Shown: one piece after another, positions 16,579 through 19,556 of the stretch
How positions within the stretch are numbered: the stretch's first letter is position 1
Layout of the letters: every line of letters starts with the position of its first letter
DNA from: JAJRVH01 sp964505995
Lineage (GTDB): Bacteria; Pseudomonadota; Zetaproteobacteria; Mariprofundales; Mariprofundaceae
Length of the DNA: 19,556 nucleotides
Reading direction: 5' to 3'
NCBI GenBank assembly: GCA_964505995.1
Contig: CAZDLB010000022.1
Span: 1 to 19,556, forward strand
The notes under the pieces: generated by a model
What the model was told of the DNA's origin: nothing
Database searches by the model: none
What the model saw: only the letters and a program-made list of their open reading frames with translations
Program-made: the position numbers and the translations under genes

Positions 16579-19556
16579 ATGGGATATCGGCTTGGTATTG
16601 ATCTGGGAACGGCTTCGATCGGAATGGCCAGGATCGAGTTGACCGAACAGGGAGAAGCCATTGGGCTCGATGGCCGGGTGCTGATTTTCAATGAACCGCT
16701 GGAGCCGGCGAAACAGGGGGGCGTGGGTGCTCCAAAGAAGGCCACGCGGCGTGAAAAACGGGCTGCCCGCCGTCTGATCGACCGGCGCAAGCGGGACATC
16801 CGCTGGATTCGTAAGCTTTATCCGGCGCTCGGCTTCCATGATGACGATTTGCGCGATGACGTCGTTTTTCAGGCCAACAGGGTAAGCAACATTCATGAAC
16901 TTCGCGCGAAGGCCGCAAGCGAGCCCATTACGGTTCCGGGGCTTGTCCGCGTTCTCGGAAAGATGAAAAAGCGCCGCGGATACAAGGGGCGCTTCCGCGA
17001 GACGAACAGGCCCGGTGAGGTTCAGCAGGGTGTTCAGATCGTCCGCGAGGAGATGCAGGAGCAGGGATGTAAAACCCTGGGCGAATATCTTCTCTGGCGT
17101 CACAGGCAGGGGCTGACGCTGAAGCTGAAGGAGGCCGAGCCGAAGCTTTATGTGCATCGCTCGATGGTGGAAGACGAGTTCGAGCGCATCTGGCAGGTGC
17201 AGTCCGCCCACCACGAATCCCTGCGCGGCTCGCACGACGGCAGATCGTTGAAGCAATGGATGTATGATTATGTGTTCTTCCAGCGCCCGCTGCGTTCGCC
17301 GGCGCCGATGGTGGGCCGCTGTGATCTGGAACCGACGCTTCCGAGGTCACCGAAGGCCCAGCCGGTGTTCCAGACCTTCCGCATCCAGAAGACGTTGAAC
17401 GACCTGGCCTGGTCGGACAAGAGTCCGCTCGATGCGGAGGTGAGAAACCTGATCGGCGAGATGCTGCGCGATCCGGGCAGGCTAGATGCGCATGGGTTCC
17501 TGAAGTTCGATACCATCTACAGGGAACTGCGCAGTCGAAACTGGATTCCGGCCGAGGGGCTGTACCTGAATCTCGACGAGCCTCCCCGGTCGGCGCTCAA
17601 GGGGGATACGACCCGCAAGGCGATGAATCAGCTTGGGATACTGAACGAATGGGATGCGCTCGATGAAGGCGCGCAGGTCCAGGTCATCAACCTGCTCGCC
17701 GACATGGGTTCGCCCGAAATCTTCGAAGAGCCTGACTGGCATGAGCAGTTGAGGACGCCCAGCGGCAGAAAACGAAAGCTTCGGCCCGAAAGCGTTGATT
17801 TCATCAACCGGATGGTTGAAAGCCCGAAGTTCGGGCGTCTGTCAGCGATGGGCATGGACGCCGGGCGTGCCGAATATTCGATCAAGGCGATGCGCAGGCT
17901 GATCCCCCTGCTTGAGCAGGGGATGGACGAAACCGAGGCCAGGGATAGGGCTTATCCCGGCTGGCGCCGGCAAAAGGGCGAGGACATCGAGCTGTACGAC
18001 AGGCTGGCACCGCATCCGGCCACGGGCAACGTGTCGGTGGATTGCGCCCTGAACAACCTCAGGGGCGAGATCAATCGCATCATTGAACGGCACGGCCCGC
18101 CGGCGGAAATCATCGTCGAGATGACGCGCGACATGCGTCTGGGTCGAAACAAGCGCGATGAAATCGCCAAGCGGATTGCCGCCAACGAGAGGGAGCGCAA
18201 AGCCATAGCCAAGAAGCTGACCGAGAGCGGTTATCCGGTCAGCAATCGCAACATCCTTCGTTATCAGCTATGGGAGGAACAGGATCACCGGTGTCCGTTC
18301 TGTGACAGGAAAGGGATCAGCCTTGATGATGCTCTGAATGGCAATGAAACCAACATCGAGCACATCATTCCGTTCCGACTTACCCGCGTTGGGCGACAGC
18401 GCTCCAAGCTCGTGTTGGCGCATCGCGCCTGCAACGACGAGAAGGGCATGCGCACGCCCTGGCAGGCCTGGGGGCACGACGAGGCACGATGGAATGTCAT
18501 CGAGCAACGCGCGGCCCGTTTCGAGGAGAAGAAGCTGTTCGGCAAGGCGAGACAACTTCTTTTGAAGGACTTCGAGGAGGAGGTGCTCACCGACGAGACC
18601 ATCGCTGATTTCACCGAGCGGCAGTACCATGAATCCGGCTGGATTGCCAAGCTCGCCGCCCAGTGGCTGAAGGAAATATGCCCGAGGGTGTTCGTCACGA
18701 GGGGTGCCTTGACGGCCTACCTGCGCCATATCTGGGGACTGGATACCGTGATCCCGGAGGTGCGCTTCGGCGAAGGCCTGCCGGTGCTGGACGAGGCCGG
18801 AAACCCGTTGACGCCGGAAGACCTGCATGCGGGCGAAGCCAGGGCGGACAAGCGGCTGGATCATCGGCATCACCTGATCGATGCGATTGTGATTGCCTGC
18901 TCCACGCCCGGACTGTTCAACCGCATGGCCAGGCATTACAAGCGGGTTTCCGAGGAAACGTCCGAGGGCAGGAAGGTCGGGTTCCGGCTGCGGGTTGAAG
19001 CGCCGATGCCCGATCTGCGCGACCGCGCCAAAGCGCTGGTTGAAGCCTGCCCCGTTTGGCACAAGCCGGACCGCTATCCGGAAGGACAGTTCTTCGAGGA
19101 CACCGCCTACCGCTTGATTGAAATCGAGGAGAACGGCGAAAAGGTGCGCAAGCTCGCCAGCCGCAAGAAGCTGAAGGATGCGGCCGGAAGCGGCGCCACG
19201 GAGCGAGGTGTCCGCAAGTTTGTTGCTTCCATTGCCTATCCCGAAACGCGCGAGGTGGTGCGGAAAGCGGTGGAGGAAAGACTGGCGAGCGGCGTCAAGC
19301 CCGCCAATGTGTTTGACGATCCGATCCTGCATCCACGATTCGGCACGCCGATTCGCCGGGTGTTCTGTTTCAGCGATCAGCCGGGGGAGTACACCTCGGT
19401 CGTGACTCAGAAGGATGCGCCAACGGAAACGCTTGAAACCTCAATGAACGCCTTCAGGAAATGGCTCAAGCATGCGGGATTCGCCTGTCTGGAGATCAAC
19501 CGTGAATCGGGCGAGCGTCGGCTTGTGCCTCCCGCAGAAGCCGCCCGGATGGGCCT
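16579..19556 (+). CDS. cas9: CRISPR-associated endonuclease Cas9, type II-C-like (3' end outside window)
   Basis: RNA-guided DNA nuclease of a type II CRISPR system. 992 codons are visible, with no stop before the window edge. Start ATG 16579 has GGAGGG six bases upstream. RuvC-I is YRLGIDLGTASIGMA (Asp8). An Arg-rich bridge helix spans about 55-80 (TRREKRAARRLIDRRKRD). A compact REC lobe follows, then RuvC-II EIIVEMTRD (Glu514). HNH spans about 560-630, with Cys572-x2-Cys575, IEHIIP (Glu594, His595), and His615-x2-Cys618 before Asn619. RuvC-III is DHRHHLIDAIVIAC (His765, Asp768). FTERQYHESGWIAKLAAQWL and LTAYLRHIWGLD lie between. The remainder is the WED/PAM-interacting region. All nuclease positions are filled, so it looks active. 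Size and motifs favour II-C over the larger II-A and II-B enzymes; cas1 and cas2 would decide. tolB is divergent upstream. Confidence 0.96.
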   Translation, partial: MGYRLGIDLGTASIGMARIELTEQGEAIGLDGRVLIFNEPLEPAKQGGVGAPKKATRREKRAARRLIDRRKRDIRWIRKLYPALGFHDDDLRDDVVFQANRVSNIHELRAKAASEPITVPGLVRVLGKMKKRRGYKGRFRETNRPGEVQQGVQIVREEMQEQGCKTLGEYLLWRHRQGLTLKLKEAEPKLYVHRSMVEDEFERIWQVQSAHHESLRGSHDGRSLKQWMYDYVFFQRPLRSPAPMVGRCDLEPTLPRSPKAQPVFQTFRIQKTLNDLAWSDKSPLDAEVRNLIGEMLRDPGRLDAHGFLKFDTIYRELRSRNWIPAEGLYLNLDEPPRSALKGDTTRKAMNQLGILNEWDALDEGAQVQVINLLADMGSPEIFEEPDWHEQLRTPSGRKRKLRPESVDFINRMVESPKFGRLSAMGMDAGRAEYSIKAMRRLIPLLEQGMDETEARDRAYPGWRRQKGEDIELYDRLAPHPATGNVSVDCALNNLRGEINRIIERHGPPAEIIVEMTRDMRLGRNKRDEIAKRIAANERERKAIAKKLTESGYPVSNRNILRYQLWEEQDHRCPFCDRKGISLDDALNGNETNIEHIIPFRLTRVGRQRSKLVLAHRACNDEKGMRTPWQAWGHDEARWNVIEQRAARFEEKKLFGKARQLLLKDFEEEVLTDETIADFTERQYHESGWIAKLAAQWLKEICPRVFVTRGALTAYLRHIWGLDTVIPEVRFGEGLPVLDEAGNPLTPEDLHAGEARADKRLDHRHHLIDAIVIACSTPGLFNRMARHYKRVSEETSEGRKVGFRLRVEAPMPDLRDRAKALVEACPVWHKPDRYPEGQFFEDTAYRLIEIEENGEKVRKLASRKKLKDAAGSGATERGVRKFVASIAYPETREVVRKAVEERLASGVKPANVFDDPILHPRFGTPIRRVFCFSDQPGEYTSVVTQKDAPTETLETSMNAFRKWLKHAGFACLEINRESGERRLVPPAEAARMG

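Noticed and set aside
16501..17256. A minus-strand frame of 251 codons opposite the start of cas9
   Set aside because: It lies almost wholly antisense to clear Cas9 RuvC-I and bridge-helix codons and has no recognisable motif or ribosome-binding site.
16400..19556. A CRISPR array within the window
   Set aside because: No spaced direct repeats of 25-40 bases were seen. If an array exists it lies beyond the right edge.

Overview
The window looks like GC-rich chromosomal DNA of a gammaproteobacterium or a close relative. The evidence is gene content and order: carB-greA-DUF4149, yfgM-bamB-der, and tolB-pal-cpoB-queE-queC are arrangements known mainly from Gammaproteobacteria. Lipoprotein signals, BamB, TolB and Pal show a Gram-negative envelope. 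I cannot name a genus. Almost every base up to 16399 is housekeeping sequence, packed into short operons with many one-base TGATG stop/start overlaps.

Layout, left to right. (1) The 3' end of glgB (glycogen branching enzyme), followed by a terminator-like hairpin. (2) A + strand run of carB, greA, a DUF4149 membrane protein and a PerM/AI-2E-type permease. carA is not next to carB. (3) After a 95-bp gap with a candidate promoter, a + strand operon of yfgM, bamB, der, ratA-like and rnfH-like genes, covering outer-membrane and secretion assembly, ribosome maturation and two small accessory proteins. (4) A stand-alone alanine dehydrogenase on +, convergent with a periplasmic di-haem cytochrome c peroxidase on -. 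(5) A - strand block read right to left: tolB, pal, cpoB, queE, queC. This joins envelope constriction genes to the preQ0 (queuosine) pathway. A strong intrinsic terminator sits exactly at the pal/cpoB boundary, inside the likely start of cpoB.

(6) The accessory part begins at about 16.4 kb. A large open frame runs from 16579 off the right edge (992 codons visible). It is a type II Cas9, most like subtype II-C. RuvC-I, the arginine-rich bridge helix, RuvC-II, HNH and RuvC-III are all readable. Its HNH domain is unusual: it carries a C-x2-C...H-x2-C zinc-finger-like frame and a Glu-His-Ile-Ile-Pro core.

The 179-bp gap between tolB and cas9 holds what looks like a complete small RNA gene on the - strand: a consensus TATAAT promoter, a roughly 90-nt transcript, a 6-bp hairpin, and a UUCG-capped terminator with a U tail. 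Position, orientation and a segment resembling the complement of a II-C CRISPR repeat make it a strong tracrRNA candidate. No CRISPR array, cas1 or cas2 lies within the window; they would be expected to the right.

The CRISPR locus lies where tolA would normally sit upstream of tolB, so it may have been inserted into an ancestral tol-pal cluster. No rRNA, tRNA, insertion sequence or prophage gene was seen. No stretch longer than 300 bases is without a gene.
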